From NCBI GenBank assembly GCA_963422445.2, contig OY729512.2, positions 3,100,001 to 3,164,000 on the forward strand: 64,000 nt of DNA, given 5' to 3'. Of the stretch, positions 1 to 9,815 are shown in pieces (position 1 is the stretch's first letter; the number at the start of each line of letters is the position of its first letter). The notes under the pieces were generated by a model. It was not told where the DNA came from, did no database searches, and was given only the letters and a program-made list of their open reading frames with translations. The translations under genes and the position numbers were made by a program. The stretch is from G963422445 sp963422445 (GTDB lineage: Bacteria > Pseudomonadota > Alphaproteobacteria > Thalassobaculales > Thalassobaculaceae).

Positions 1-1185
1 GCCCGGAGTGAAGGCGGTTCGGGGCCGGCGAGGGTTATCGGTCATGAGGGGTCGGTAGTCGGATCGCAAGCGACACTGATCAATGGCGCAGCGTCACATG
101 CACTCGATTACGACGATGTGAACGAACGCATGCTCGGTCATCCGACGGTCCCCGTGGTTCCGGTTTTGATGGCTCTTGCCGATGAAGAAACGGTCGACGG
201 GTCCGCATTGATTGCCGCTTTCATTGCCGGTTACGAAGTCGAAGTGCGTCTCAGCGACATGATCGGCGTCGAGCATATCGACGACGGCTGGCATTCGACA
301 GGAACGATCGGCACGTTTGGGGCCGCGATGGCTGCTGCAAACCTCATGGGACTCAGCCCGGAGCAGACGGCCACGGCCCTCGGTATCGCTGCCACGCAGG
401 CTGCGGGGCTGAAGGCGATGTTCGGAACCATGTGCAAGCCGCTGCACGCTGGCAAGGCCGCCGCGAACGGTCTGCTCGCGGCCAAGCTTGCAGCGCGCGG
501 ATTTACCAGCCGGGACGATGCGATCGAATGCGATCAGGGCTTTGCCCATAGTCAGGCCCGCGGATTCAAGGCGCTGCCGGTCCGGCCAGCGGCCAATGGC
601 GGGTTTGCGGTGGAAGAGAATCTCTTCAAGTATCACGCCGCCTGCTATCTGACCCATGCAGGTATCGACGCCGTGCGGAAACTAAAAGATGAGAATGGCT
701 TTGCGCCGGAGGATGTCGTGTCGGTGCACCAGCATGTACCGGAGACGCATTTCTCAGTCTGCAATGTCGCCGAACCCGTGACCGGCCTCGAAACCAAATT
801 CAGCATGCGGCATACGGCCGCCATGGCGCTGTCGGGCATCGATACCGCTGCCATGGGCAGTTACAGCGACGACGGAGCGAACCGGGAAGACCTCATGGAA
901 TTGCGCAACCGGATCCGGATTGGCGCCCGGGATCTGTCCAGTCGCATGCAGGCCGATGTTACGATCGATCTTGCGGATGGGCGGCGGCTGCAGGCGAGGG
1001 GCGATGCCGGGATTCCGGCACGCGATCTCGAGCTCCAAGAGAAGCGTTTGGTCGGCAAATTTCGGTCATTGGTTGTGCCGGTCTATGGCGCTGCGCGGGC
1101 CGAACAGGCGATCGAGGCCTGTCTCGGCCTTGAACAGATGGAGGACGCGGCAAGAGTGTTCGATTCCGTGACCGGCCCGGCTTGA
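1..1185 (+). CDS. MmgE/PrpD family protein, 5' end outside the window
   Basis: The open frame runs from base 1 without a stop, and the residues before the first ATG (118) still read as family sequence (NGAASHALDYDDVN), so the true start lies left of the window. MmgE/PrpD proteins include 2-methylcitrate dehydratase and cis-aconitate decarboxylase. They dehydrate or decarboxylate small tricarboxylic acids in the cytosol. The visible part has the helical-domain segment around GWHSTGTIGTFGAA and the downstream KPLHAGKAAANG segment typical of the family, then a C-terminal lid domain. The exact substrate cannot be read from sequence. An IclR regulator follows on the same strand, which fits a small catabolic unit. 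Confidence 0.85.
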   Translation, partial: ARSEGGSGPARVIGHEGSVVGSQATLINGAASHALDYDDVNERMLGHPTVPVVPVLMALADEETVDGSALIAAFIAGYEVEVRLSDMIGVEHIDDGWHSTGTIGTFGAAMAAANLMGLSPEQTATALGIAATQAAGLKAMFGTMCKPLHAGKAAANGLLAAKLAARGFTSRDDAIECDQGFAHSQARGFKALPVRPAANGGFAVEENLFKYHAACYLTHAGIDAVRKLKDENGFAPEDVVSVHQHVPETHFSVCNVAEPVTGLETKFSMRHTAAMALSGIDTAAMGSYSDDGANREDLMELRNRIRIGARDLSSRMQADVTIDLADGRRLQARGDAGIPARDLELQEKRLVGKFRSLVVPVYGAARAEQAIEACLGLEQMEDAARVFDSVTGPA

Positions 1186-1259
1186 TCCGGCTTCTGACGA
1201 CCGGTTTGCTTGAACGGGACCGAAACCGTCAGTGTCAAACTAGGGTCATGGCTATTGTA

Positions 1260-1281
1260 ATCACGTATATGTTCACATGAT
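1260..1281. promoter_or_regulatory. Imperfect inverted repeat upstream of the IclR gene
   Basis: The arms atcacgt (1260-1266) and acatgat (1275-1281) are inverted with one mismatch around an 8-bp AT-rich spacer. They lie about 55 bp before the IclR start, in a stretch clearly more AT-rich than its surroundings. IclR proteins often bind their own promoter region, so this is a candidate operator. No experimental or conserved-site support is available here. Confidence 0.3.
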
Positions 1282-1335
1282 ATATCTGACTCGTAGTAAT
1301 GTGATGATATCGCATACTGGGAATCGGATGATCTC

Positions 1336-2100
1336 ATGACAGATGGACTTGTGAAATCGGCCGCTCGCACCATGCAGATCTTTGAATGTTTCGAGGATCT
1401 GAAGCAGCCGCTAACCATATCGGAACTCGTCAAGCATCTCGGCGTGCCGCAATCGAGCATGTCGGCCTTGATGAAAAGCCTGCTGACCCAGGGGTTCGTG
1501 GATTACGACACCCGCGCCCGGAGTTATACGCCGAGCGTCCGGATCGCCTTGGTGGGGAACTGGTTGATGGGAGGCCCGCAGGGCTGCGATAGCCTTCTGA
1601 CGATGCTGCAGGATCTCAATGCGTCCACCGGAGACACGGTGGTGCTCGGGACGTTGAACGGCGTTGAGACGCAATACATTCATGTCGTCAATTCCTATCA
1701 GCGCCTGCGCTTTCACCTGCGCCCGGGCATGCTGAGGCCAATGTTTCGTACCGCGATTGGCATCGTGCTCGCCAGCCTGCGCGACGACAGTGAAATCGGC
1801 CGCATGGTCCGGCGGGTCAACACCGAGGCCACGGATCAGCAAGATCTGATCCAGGAAGCCGAGGTGATGCGGCAAGTTGGTGAAATGCGCGAAAACGGCT
1901 ATCTGATTACCTCCAATCTGGCTACGCCAGGCGCTGGCGTCGTCGCGACATTGTTGCGCAACGGCCCGTCCTCGCGGCCGTTGGCGGTGGGAATCGGAGC
2001 ACCGAACACCCGGTTGAATTCAGGACGTGACTTTCTGGTCGAATCCCTGATGTCGGCCGTGGGTCAATATGCTCAGAGCGAGACCGCGAAAGCGGCCTGA
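1336..2100 (+). CDS. IclR-family transcriptional regulator
   Basis: A 254-residue protein with an N-terminal winged helix-turn-helix (roughly residues 5-65, including LTISELVKHLGVPQSSMSAL) and a C-terminal effector-binding domain of the IclR type. IclR regulators bind DNA as dimers or tetramers and respond to small metabolites, usually controlling a neighbouring catabolic gene. The start ATG at 1336 places the HTH at the usual position; an upstream in-frame ATG is 9 bp earlier and may be used instead. It sits 150 bp after the MmgE/PrpD gene on the same strand. That gene and its lost upstream neighbours are the likely targets, by inference only. Confidence 0.88.
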   Translation: MTDGLVKSAARTMQIFECFEDLKQPLTISELVKHLGVPQSSMSALMKSLLTQGFVDYDTRARSYTPSVRIALVGNWLMGGPQGCDSLLTMLQDLNASTGDTVVLGTLNGVETQYIHVVNSYQRLRFHLRPGMLRPMFRTAIGIVLASLRDDSEIGRMVRRVNTEATDQQDLIQEAEVMRQVGEMRENGYLITSNLATPGAGVVATLLRNGPSSRPLAVGIGAPNTRLNSGRDFLVESLMSAVGQYAQSETAKAA

Positions 2101-2202
2101 TGCCCTTGAGCAAGTGCATGTGACACAGTTTAGCGTCATGGCTGTTGGCAGGCGCTGACGGGTCCGGCAAGACCGGGCCCTCGCGGCGCGAAGCCATGAC
2201 CG

Positions 2203-2958
2203 TCAATCGGTCACGCGCATGCTGATGGGACCGTCGGCGTGTCCCATGATCATTTGACGGGTGTGTGGGTCGCCGCAGTGGTCCACGGCATCGCTGTCGC
2301 CGGACCAGCGGATGATGCCGTCATGCAGCATGACGATCCTGTCAAAACGGTTTCGCGCGACCTTCATGTCGCTCGTGATCGCCAGCACCGTGGCGCCGGA
2401 GACGGTGACGCAGCGCTCGATCAGTGACAGGATCGTGTTGGTGAGGACCGGATCGAGCCCAGCCGTGGGATCGTCAAGGATCAGGAGACGAGGGTTGCTG
2501 CTGAGCGCGCGGGCCAAGGCTGCCCGTTTCTGCATCCCGCCCGACAGTTCCGACGGGTAGCGCGTGGCCATCGCTGCCGACAATCCGACCTCGGCGAGCC
2601 TAGCGATTGCGGCGCTCCACGCGGCCTGCCATGACATCTTCCGTCCGTTGATCAGGCGAAAGGCGACATTTTCCCAGACCGGCATGCTGTCAAACAGGGC
2701 ATTTTGCTGGAATACGACGCCGATGTCCCCGATTGCGCCCGGTGTGAGGTCCGGCAGGCCGGTCTCGCTGATACGAACGCTGCCACGGTCGATCTGCAGC
2801 AGGCCGAGGATGCAACGGGCCATGACGGACTTACCCGAGGCCGACGGTCCGATCAGGACCGTCGAGCGGCCGGCCGGCACCTCGAACGAAACGTCGCGCA
2901 AGACCGTTTTTCCTTCAAAGGACTTGGCAACGGAGCGGATCGAAATCCCCAGCGACAT
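2203..2958 (-). CDS. ABC transporter ATP-binding protein, Mla (MlaF)-like
   Basis: A 251-residue ATPase. It shows Walker A GPSASGKS (37-44), a Q-loop at VVFQQNALFD (81-90), the signature LSGGMQ (138-143) and Walker B LLILDDPTAGLDP (158-170). The layout and the QQNALFDSMPVWENVAF region match the MlaF/Ttg2A group, which powers phospholipid trafficking between the membranes. Two catalytic positions look altered: the residue after the Walker B aspartate is Asp rather than Glu, and the switch position reads TSD where THD is usual. No permease or substrate-binding partner is adjacent; the gene stands alone, divergent from the hydrolase at 3088. The ATPase may therefore work with a permease encoded elsewhere. 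Confidence 0.8.
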   Translation of the reverse strand: MSLGISIRSVAKSFEGKTVLRDVSFEVPAGRSTVLIGPSASGKSVMARCILGLLQIDRGSVRISETGLPDLTPGAIGDIGVVFQQNALFDSMPVWENVAFRLINGRKMSWQAAWSAAIARLAEVGLSAAMATRYPSELSGGMQKRAALARALSSNPRLLILDDPTAGLDPVLTNTILSLIERCVTVSGATVLAITSDMKVARNRFDRIVMLHDGIIRWSGDSDAVDHCGDPHTRQMIMGHADGPISMRVTD

Positions 2959-3087
2959 GAATACGGCCTCCGGTCGGGAATGGCTGCATTATCCGTCCTC
3001 CGCCTGATTCTGCAACCTCTATGGCAGGACCGATGCGCTCCGTTGTATCGTGACTGCGCATAGTCACAAGAGCACGAGGCGTCCGGA

Positions 3088-3930
3088 ATGTCTGAAACTG
3101 CCGTATCGAACTACGCAACCTGCGCCGGCTACGAGATCCATTATCTCGAATGGGGGCGTCCCGAATTGCCGCCGGTCATCGCCTGGCACGGTCTTGCACG
3201 GGTTGGCCGCGACTTTGATACCCTTGCCCGTCATTTGAGCGCCCGGTTCCGGGTCATTGCGCCGGACACGATCGGGCGCGGCCTCAGCCAGTGGGCGGAC
3301 GATGCGGATAGCGACTATTGCTTCGCCATCTACAGCAGTGTGGTCGCCGATCTGTGCGATCAGCTTGGCATCGGAACCTTGCGATGGATCGGCACATCGA
3401 TGGGCGGGAGCCTCGGTATCTGGGTGGCTGGCGGCTTGTTGAAGGACCGGGTCACGCATCTCGTCATCAACGATATCGGCCCGGAATTGCCGCAGGCGGC
3501 GATGGACCGCATTTCGACCTATCTAGGCGCGCCGCCGGTCATGGACACCGTCGGCGAACTCGAAACGTATCTGCGGGAGATCTATGCCCCGTTCGGGTTC
3601 ATCTCGGACAGTGAATGGCGGGCCATGACCGAAGCGTCGTTTCGTCGGCTGGAAAATGGCCGGGTGACATCCCATTACGACCCCCGGATCGCGCATCATT
3701 TTACCAGTCATCCCGATGATTGGCGACTCTGGGACCGTTACGATGTGATCACCGCGAAGTGCCTGCTGCTGCGCGGTGATACGTCAGATCTTCTGAGTTC
3801 GGCGATGGCCGAGGACATGACCCGGCGCGGCCCGCACGCGCAACTGGTGATCTGTTCCGGTTGCGGGCACGCACCGGCCCTGAATGCCCCTGAACAAATG
3901 GATCTGATTGCCGGATTTCTGTCCAGTTAA
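3088..3930 (+). CDS. Alpha/beta-fold hydrolase
   Basis: A 280-residue soluble protein with the alpha/beta hydrolase fold. The oxyanion-hole region is WHGLARVGRDFD (33-44). The nucleophile elbow is GTSMGG, with Ser104. The catalytic His lies in GCGHAP near residue 264. There is no signal peptide. The sequence resembles the esterase / C-C hydrolase branch, but the substrate cannot be assigned. It is divergently arranged with the ABC ATPase gene, with 129 bp between them that must hold both promoters. Confidence 0.82.
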   Translation: MSETAVSNYATCAGYEIHYLEWGRPELPPVIAWHGLARVGRDFDTLARHLSARFRVIAPDTIGRGLSQWADDADSDYCFAIYSSVVADLCDQLGIGTLRWIGTSMGGSLGIWVAGGLLKDRVTHLVINDIGPELPQAAMDRISTYLGAPPVMDTVGELETYLREIYAPFGFISDSEWRAMTEASFRRLENGRVTSHYDPRIAHHFTSHPDDWRLWDRYDVITAKCLLLRGDTSDLLSSAMAEDMTRRGPHAQLVICSGCGHAPALNAPEQMDLIAGFLSS

Positions 3931-4165
3931 CAGCTGCCTTGTGCCGGCTCGGGCAAACTTGCGTCTGTTGTCGGGCGGCGCGGTCCGATCGTCGCCGGTC
4001 GGCAGGGCCATTCACCGGTTCAGGCGGCCGGTGTCGGCTGTCCGGCTCCTCGCGTCAGTGTTTGCTTGTCGGAACCGCCCGAATAAACTATGCCATATTC
4101 TGTTGACGACCATTGTTCCGGGCAGTTCCGGTTGCTACGGAACGAAAGGCGGCGGGGGAGAGCAA

Positions 4166-5806
4166 TTGGCGGAGTCGTTCGATTACATTATCGTGGGTGC
4201 CGGATCTGCGGGCTGTGTTTTGGCAAACCGGTTGTCGGAGGACGGAAACTATAGCGTTTGCGTGCTCGAGGCTGGCCCTCCGGACTGGAATCCGTTGATT
4301 CATATTCCCGCGGGTTTCATGAAGACTCTGGTCGATCCGAAGATCAACTGGCTCTATGAAAACGAGCCCAGCGCCTGGACCGGCGGCCGGCGTATCGCCG
4401 TGCCGCGGGGCAAGACGCTTGGCGGATCGAGTTCGATCAACGGTCATGTCTACAATCGCGGGCAGGCGATGGATTATGACGGCTGGGCGCAACGCGGAAA
4501 CCGCGGATGGGGCTATGCCGATGTCCTGCCCTACTTCCGGCGTTGCGAGCAGCGGATCGGGGCAGGCGACGACATCTATCGGGGACGTGACGGCGCCATG
4601 CCGGTGACGGATCTCGAATGGCGCGACCCGCTCTGCGAAGCCTTTATTGAAGGCGCTGTGCAACTCGGTATACCGCGCAATACGGACTACAACGGCGCCC
4701 GGCAGGAAGGCGTGTCCTATGTCCAGCGCACCACCTACAACCGGCGCCGGGTCAGCACGGCGCGGGCCTATCTGCACCCGGCCCGCTTCCGGCGTAATCT
4801 GACAGTCATCACTAGGGCGCAGGCGACCTGTATTTTGCTCGAAGACAGACGGGCCGTTGGTATTGCCTTTGCGAAAGGCGGCCGCGGCGGGCCGGTGACC
4901 AAGGTGAAAGCCAACCGGGAGGTCATTCTGGCCGGCGGCGCGATAAATTCCCCGCAGCTCCTGCAGTTGTCCGGTATCGGTCCGGCTTCGGTTCTCGCCG
5001 ATCTTGGAATTATCGTACGGCACGACCTTGCCGGCGTTGGACAAAACCTGCGGGACCACTACGCGCCGCGCTTCACGGCGCGGGTCAAGACCATCAAGAC
5101 CATCAACGAACGCTCCCGCGGTCTTCGGCTGGCGGCCGAAGTCATCAAGTATGTCACCGGCGGCCGAAGCATTCTCAGCCTCAGTCCGACTCTGATCTAT
5201 TGTTTCTGGCATTCCGACGAGACCATCCGCAACCACGACCTGCAACTCACCTTCACGCCAGCGAGTTACAAGGAAGGCGTGCAGTCGCAGCTTGACGATC
5301 AGCCAGGATTCACGATCGCTGCCTGGCAACAGCGGCCTGAGAGCGCGGGTTATGTGAAGGCGCGGTCCGCCGACCCGTTCGACAAGCCGTTGATTCAACC
5401 GAATTACTTGGCCGAGGAATTTGACCGGCGGGTTCTGTTGGCAGGCATGAAGCTCGCTCGGCGCCTGATGCGGACCGAACCATTGGCGCCGTATTTCGAT
5501 CATGAACAATATCCAGGTGACGTTGTCCGGACCGACGACGAACTGCTTGATGTTGCGCGTGAGCGCGCCACCACGACCTTCCATGTGATGGGAACATGCC
5601 GGATGGGACCGCGGAGCGATCCAACGGCTGTTGTCGACGATACCCTCAAGGTCCATGGTCTCGATGGGCTGCGGGTCATCGACGCATCGATAATGCCGAC
5701 CATGTTGTCGGCCAATCTCAACGCCGGCGCGATGATGATCGGCGAAAAAGGTGCAGACCTGATTCTCGATCGCGCGCCGCCGGAACCGGTGATGCTGCCA
5801 GAATGA
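4166..5806 (+). CDS. GMC-family FAD oxidoreductase (choline/alcohol dehydrogenase type), first of a tandem pair
   Basis: The start is set at TTG 4166 because it follows a purine-rich ribosome site (ggcgggggag) and aligns exactly with the GTG start of the paralogue downstream, giving both 546 residues. The FAD-binding motif GAGSAG is at 11-16. The GMC signature GSSSINGHVYNRG follows in the N-terminal third. The C-terminal active-site segment HVMGTCRMG contains His473. GMC enzymes oxidise alcohols with FAD; this subgroup includes choline dehydrogenase and AlkJ-like medium-chain alcohol dehydrogenases. The longer open frame to 3908 is probably not translated. The substrate is unknown. Confidence 0.87.
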   Translation: MAESFDYIIVGAGSAGCVLANRLSEDGNYSVCVLEAGPPDWNPLIHIPAGFMKTLVDPKINWLYENEPSAWTGGRRIAVPRGKTLGGSSSINGHVYNRGQAMDYDGWAQRGNRGWGYADVLPYFRRCEQRIGAGDDIYRGRDGAMPVTDLEWRDPLCEAFIEGAVQLGIPRNTDYNGARQEGVSYVQRTTYNRRRVSTARAYLHPARFRRNLTVITRAQATCILLEDRRAVGIAFAKGGRGGPVTKVKANREVILAGGAINSPQLLQLSGIGPASVLADLGIIVRHDLAGVGQNLRDHYAPRFTARVKTIKTINERSRGLRLAAEVIKYVTGGRSILSLSPTLIYCFWHSDETIRNHDLQLTFTPASYKEGVQSQLDDQPGFTIAAWQQRPESAGYVKARSADPFDKPLIQPNYLAEEFDRRVLLAGMKLARRLMRTEPLAPYFDHEQYPGDVVRTDDELLDVARERATTTFHVMGTCRMGPRSDPTAVVDDTLKVHGLDGLRVIDASIMPTMLSANLNAGAMMIGEKGADLILDRAPPEPVMLPE

Positions 5807-5935
5807 GGTATCGTGACGATCAGGAATCCGCTGCCGGATTACTGAACGGCGTGCCGGCAGGGCGGTAACGTCATCGGGTGGCCGGGTGACAGGCCGGAGC
5901 TATAGCTGCTTGCCGGCTGGAGGTGGGAGGACAGG

Positions 5936-7576
5936 GTGGCTGAAACGTTTGATTATGTGATTATCGGGGCCGGATCGGCCGGATGCATTCTGGCGAACCG
6001 TTTGACCGAGGATGGACAACACACGGTCTGCGTCCTTGAAGCCGGACCGCCGGACCGCAACCCGTATATCCATATACCGGCGGGTTTCACCAAGACGCTC
6101 GCCAACCCTCACATCAACTGGCAGTATGAGGCTGAACCGACCCACTGGACCGCAGGGCGTGTCATTGATGTGCCGCGCGGCAAGACGCTCGGCGGATCAA
6201 GTTCGATCAACGGCCACATCTATAATCGCGGTCAAAGGCTGGACTACGACAGCTGGGCGCAGAACGGCAACAGGGGCTGGGGGTACGCGGATGTCCTGCC
6301 GTATTTTCGTCGCTGCGAACAACGGATCGGCACCGGCGACAACACGTTCCGTGGGCGCGATGGCAACCTGCAGGTTACCGATCTCGATTACTCCCATCCG
6401 TTGTGCGAGATCTTCATGGATGGGGCCGCGGAACTCGGTATTCCCCGCAATCCCGACTATAATGGCGTGCGGCAGGAAGGAATTTCCTATGTCCAGAGAA
6501 CGACCTATCGCCGCCGCCGGGTGAGCACGGCCCGGGCGTTTCTGAAGCCGGCGCGGTCGCGTCGCAACCTGACCGTCCGCACCGGTGCTCATGTGGCGAA
6601 AATCATTCTCGAGGGCCGGCGCGCGGTCGGCGTTCGTTACGTCAGGGCCGGGCCGAGCGGCCGCGAGGTCGAAGTCCGGGCCGGCCGCGAGGTCATCCTG
6701 TCCGGCGGCGCGATCAATTCGCCGCAACTTCTGCAACTTTCCGGGATCGGTTCCGGTCCGCTGCTTCGTGACCTCGGTATAGACATCCTGCATGACCTGC
6801 CCGGAGTCGGCGAAAACCTTCGCGACCATTACGCGCCGCGTTTCAGCGGCCGGGTCCAGAATATCGAGACCATCAACGAGCGCGCGCGGGGGTTGAGACT
6901 CGCTGGCGAGATCATCAAGTATTTCGTTGGCGCCAAGAGCATCGTCAATCTGAATCCATCGTTGGTCTATGGCTTCTGGCATACCGATCCGGCGACCAGG
7001 AGTAATGATGTCCAGTTCATCTTTACACCGGCCAGCTACAAGCTTGGACGGCACGGAGATCTTGCCGATCATCCCGGCTTCACCATCGCGGCCTGGCAGC
7101 ACCGGCCCGAAAGCAAGGGCCATGTGCGCGCCCGGAGCGCCGACCCTTTCGAAAAACCGCTGATCCAGCCCAATTATCTGGCCGAGGAGACGGATCGCCG
7201 GGTAACCGTCGGCGCCATGAAACTCGCGCGTCAACTGATCCACACCGAAGCAATGAAACCCTATTTTCACTCCGAAGAATATCCCGGGGCCGAGATCCGG
7301 ACTGATGCCGAGTTCCTTGAGGCGGCCCGTCACTGGGGCAGCACGACCTATCATGTCAACGGGACTTGCCGGATGGGGCCTCAGACGGACCCGACGGCGG
7401 TGGTCGATGATCGTCTCTGCGTTCATGGCCTTGACGGGCTTCGGGTAATTGATGCCTCGATCATGCCAACGATGCTGTCGGCGAATCTCAACGCCGCCGC
7501 GATGATGATAGGGGAGAAGGGTGCTGATCTGGTGCTCGGTCGTCCGGTCCTCGAACCGATCATCGTGCCGGAATGA
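5936..7576 (+). CDS. GMC-family FAD oxidoreductase, second of a tandem pair
   Basis: A GTG start at 5936 follows the ribosome site gaggtgggagg. The protein is 546 residues, the same length as its neighbour, and the two align end to end with no visible gap and high identity. It has FAD motif GAGSAG (11-16), the GSSSINGHIYNRG signature, HVNGTCRMG with His473, and the C-terminal NLNAAAMMIGEKGADL. This is a tandem duplication followed by divergence, perhaps for different alcohol substrates. The MscS gene begins 4 bp after the stop, so the two are probably cotranscribed. Confidence 0.87.
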   Translation: MAETFDYVIIGAGSAGCILANRLTEDGQHTVCVLEAGPPDRNPYIHIPAGFTKTLANPHINWQYEAEPTHWTAGRVIDVPRGKTLGGSSSINGHIYNRGQRLDYDSWAQNGNRGWGYADVLPYFRRCEQRIGTGDNTFRGRDGNLQVTDLDYSHPLCEIFMDGAAELGIPRNPDYNGVRQEGISYVQRTTYRRRRVSTARAFLKPARSRRNLTVRTGAHVAKIILEGRRAVGVRYVRAGPSGREVEVRAGREVILSGGAINSPQLLQLSGIGSGPLLRDLGIDILHDLPGVGENLRDHYAPRFSGRVQNIETINERARGLRLAGEIIKYFVGAKSIVNLNPSLVYGFWHTDPATRSNDVQFIFTPASYKLGRHGDLADHPGFTIAAWQHRPESKGHVRARSADPFEKPLIQPNYLAEETDRRVTVGAMKLARQLIHTEAMKPYFHSEEYPGAEIRTDAEFLEAARHWGSTTYHVNGTCRMGPQTDPTAVVDDRLCVHGLDGLRVIDASIMPTMLSANLNAAAMMIGEKGADLVLGRPVLEPIIVPE

Positions 7577-7580
7577 CCGC

Positions 7581-9815
7581 ATGATCAAGGCCGCGAATCC
7601 CTGGGTCCGCTGGCGGAAGTTGTGGTTTGCCGCTGTCTTCTCATTGGCCGTGGTTCAGACTGGTGTCGCTGCGACGGCAACCCCGAACGCCGCTGCTGCG
7701 TCGGATGCCCGATCGCTCGAGGCTCTGCTGACGGTTCTTGAGGATGACGAACAACGGGCGCGGTTTCTTGATGATTTACGCAGCCAGGTCGCTGCGAATT
7801 CGGCGCGGGCGCCGTCGGATTCCACCGGAGCAGTGGATCTGGCCGACGGACAGACCGGACTGAACACCGATCTTGCAGCGATTGCCGGACATCACTCCGA
7901 ACGGCTGCGCGGCTTTCTGGGGCGCGTTGGTGCGGCCCTCGTTGCGGTCGACGATCTGCCGGCCTGGTTCCACCGCCAGGTCAGCAATTCCGAGCGCCGG
8001 GCATTCTGGATAATGATCCTGATCGACGGCCTGTTGTTCCCGTTGCTGGTGACGGTGCTGATTCGCTGGGGCGTCGGTCTGTCGCTCGGCAACCTCACCG
8101 AGCGGCTCAATCGTGATTTGTCGGAGAATCTTGGCGGCCGGGTGCTGACAGGGATTGCCCGCCTGATCCTCGAGGTCGCGAAAGTTGCTGCCGTGCTCGC
8201 GGCTGGCTACGTGTTGCTTGCGATCATGGATCTGGGATCCGAACCCTATGGGGTCGCGGAAACCATTGTCCTGACGATTGCCTTGCTCTCCGCCGTCAGG
8301 GCGTTTGGGCGGCTGGTGTTTGTCCCGCGGGTCGACGCTGTACGTCCGCTTCCGATCGTAGCGGCCACGGCGGCCTATTTGCATGTCTGGTTTGTGCGTC
8401 TGGCAACCGTCGCCGTCGGTGGTTTCGCATTGACACATATGGCCGCTCCGCTTGGTGCCAATGCCGATGCCATCTATGTGATACGTGTCCTCTTCGCACT
8501 GGTCTTCACCGGTATGCTGCTGATGTTGGTCATGCAGTCGAAACGGCAATTTGCCGCGGTGATTCGTGGCACCGGCGGCCGGGTGCTCAGACGGCGCCTG
8601 GCCGATATCTGGCATGTCCTCGCGATTGTCTATATCGTTCTTGTCTGTGGCGTCTTCGTGTCAGGAGCTGAGGACGGTTTTCTCTACCTGCTTCGCGGCA
8701 CTGCGATTACAGCCATCGCGGTCGCCGCAGGGCTGCTGGCGTCCTATTTCGCCGATCGGATCTTTGATCGGATCTTTGCGCTTGATCCGGACCTTGATGC
8801 CCGATTTCCCGGCCTTCGCGCCCGCAGCACGCTCTATCGGCCGTTCGTCAAGCGCATCTTCGATGCAATCATCGCGATTGTCGCATTGATGATCGCGCTC
8901 GGCGGTTGGAACATCGGCGTGCTCGGCATTCTGTCGTCGGGTCTGTGGATTGCGATCCTGAAGAGCGCCGGAACAATCGCCCTGGTTCTGGTGCTGTGCA
9001 TTCTCGCCTGGGAACTTTCCGCGAGTGCGATTGCTCGTGTTCTGGCCGAGGGCAGGGCCGAGGATCCGGGCAGCCGTGCCAAGACATTGCTGCCGCTTAT
9101 GCGTCGCGCCATCCTGTTGACCCTGGTGATTGTCGGCGGATTGATCATCCTGTCTGAAATCGGAGTGGACACGGCGCCGTTGCTGGCCGGTGCTGGCGTG
9201 CTGGGTCTGGCCGTCGGCTTCGGTTCACAGGCGCTGGTGCGCGACATCATCACCGGCCTGTTCATCCTGATCGAGGATACCATCGCTGTCGGCGATGTCG
9301 TTACGGTCGGCGGCCATACCGGGGTCGTGGAGGATCTGTCGATTCGTACGATCCGACTGCGCGACCTTGCCGGAACCGTTCATACGGTTCCCTTTGGCAA
9401 CGTGACGACAGTCGAGAACCTGACGAAGGATTATTCCTTTGCTCTCCTTGATATCGGGGTTGGCTATCGTGAGGACACGGATGCGGTCTGCCGGGTTCTC
9501 GGGGAGATCTTTACCGAGCTCCGTGCGGACGAAGCCTTTGGTCCCCATATTCTCGACGATATCGAAATTCTCGGCGTGAACGAGCTTGCCGATAGCGCCG
9601 TCGTCATCCGTGCCCGAATCAGAACCCGGCCGGTGATGCAATGGAGCATACGGCGCGAGTTTCTGCGTCTGGCGAAGAAGCGCTTTGATGAACTCGGGAT
9701 TGAAATACCGTTTCCCCATACAACAGTTTATTTTGGTGTGGACAAGGATGGGCGCGCTCCGCCAGCGCATATCATTGTGACAACGCCAGCCAGGGTAACG
9801 GGGGAGCAGCAATGA
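7581..9815 (+). CDS. MscS-family mechanosensitive ion channel with long N-terminal membrane domain
   Basis: The start ATG 7581 gives 744 residues beginning with a hydrophobic signal-like segment, then a soluble stretch to about residue 150. About ten membrane helices follow, and then the MscS core. The pore helix and beta domain are recognisable in GVLGLAVGFGSQALV and in GDVVTVGGHTGVVEDLSIRT in the last third. MscS channels open under membrane tension and release solutes on hypo-osmotic shock. The length is that of the larger YbiO/YjeP-like members. It is translationally coupled to the Usp gene through an ATGA overlap. Confidence 0.88.
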   Translation: MIKAANPWVRWRKLWFAAVFSLAVVQTGVAATATPNAAAASDARSLEALLTVLEDDEQRARFLDDLRSQVAANSARAPSDSTGAVDLADGQTGLNTDLAAIAGHHSERLRGFLGRVGAALVAVDDLPAWFHRQVSNSERRAFWIMILIDGLLFPLLVTVLIRWGVGLSLGNLTERLNRDLSENLGGRVLTGIARLILEVAKVAAVLAAGYVLLAIMDLGSEPYGVAETIVLTIALLSAVRAFGRLVFVPRVDAVRPLPIVAATAAYLHVWFVRLATVAVGGFALTHMAAPLGANADAIYVIRVLFALVFTGMLLMLVMQSKRQFAAVIRGTGGRVLRRRLADIWHVLAIVYIVLVCGVFVSGAEDGFLYLLRGTAITAIAVAAGLLASYFADRIFDRIFALDPDLDARFPGLRARSTLYRPFVKRIFDAIIAIVALMIALGGWNIGVLGILSSGLWIAILKSAGTIALVLVLCILAWELSASAIARVLAEGRAEDPGSRAKTLLPLMRRAILLTLVIVGGLIILSEIGVDTAPLLAGAGVLGLAVGFGSQALVRDIITGLFILIEDTIAVGDVVTVGGHTGVVEDLSIRTIRLRDLAGTVHTVPFGNVTTVENLTKDYSFALLDIGVGYREDTDAVCRVLGEIFTELRADEAFGPHILDDIEILGVNELADSAVVIRARIRTRPVMQWSIRREFLRLAKKRFDELGIEIPFPHTTVYFGVDKDGRAPPAHIIVTTPARVTGEQQ

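Noticed and set aside
3908..4165. N-terminal extension of the first GMC enzyme
   Set aside because: It overlaps the hydrolase end, shows no family similarity, and the TTG at 4166 matches the paralogue's start.
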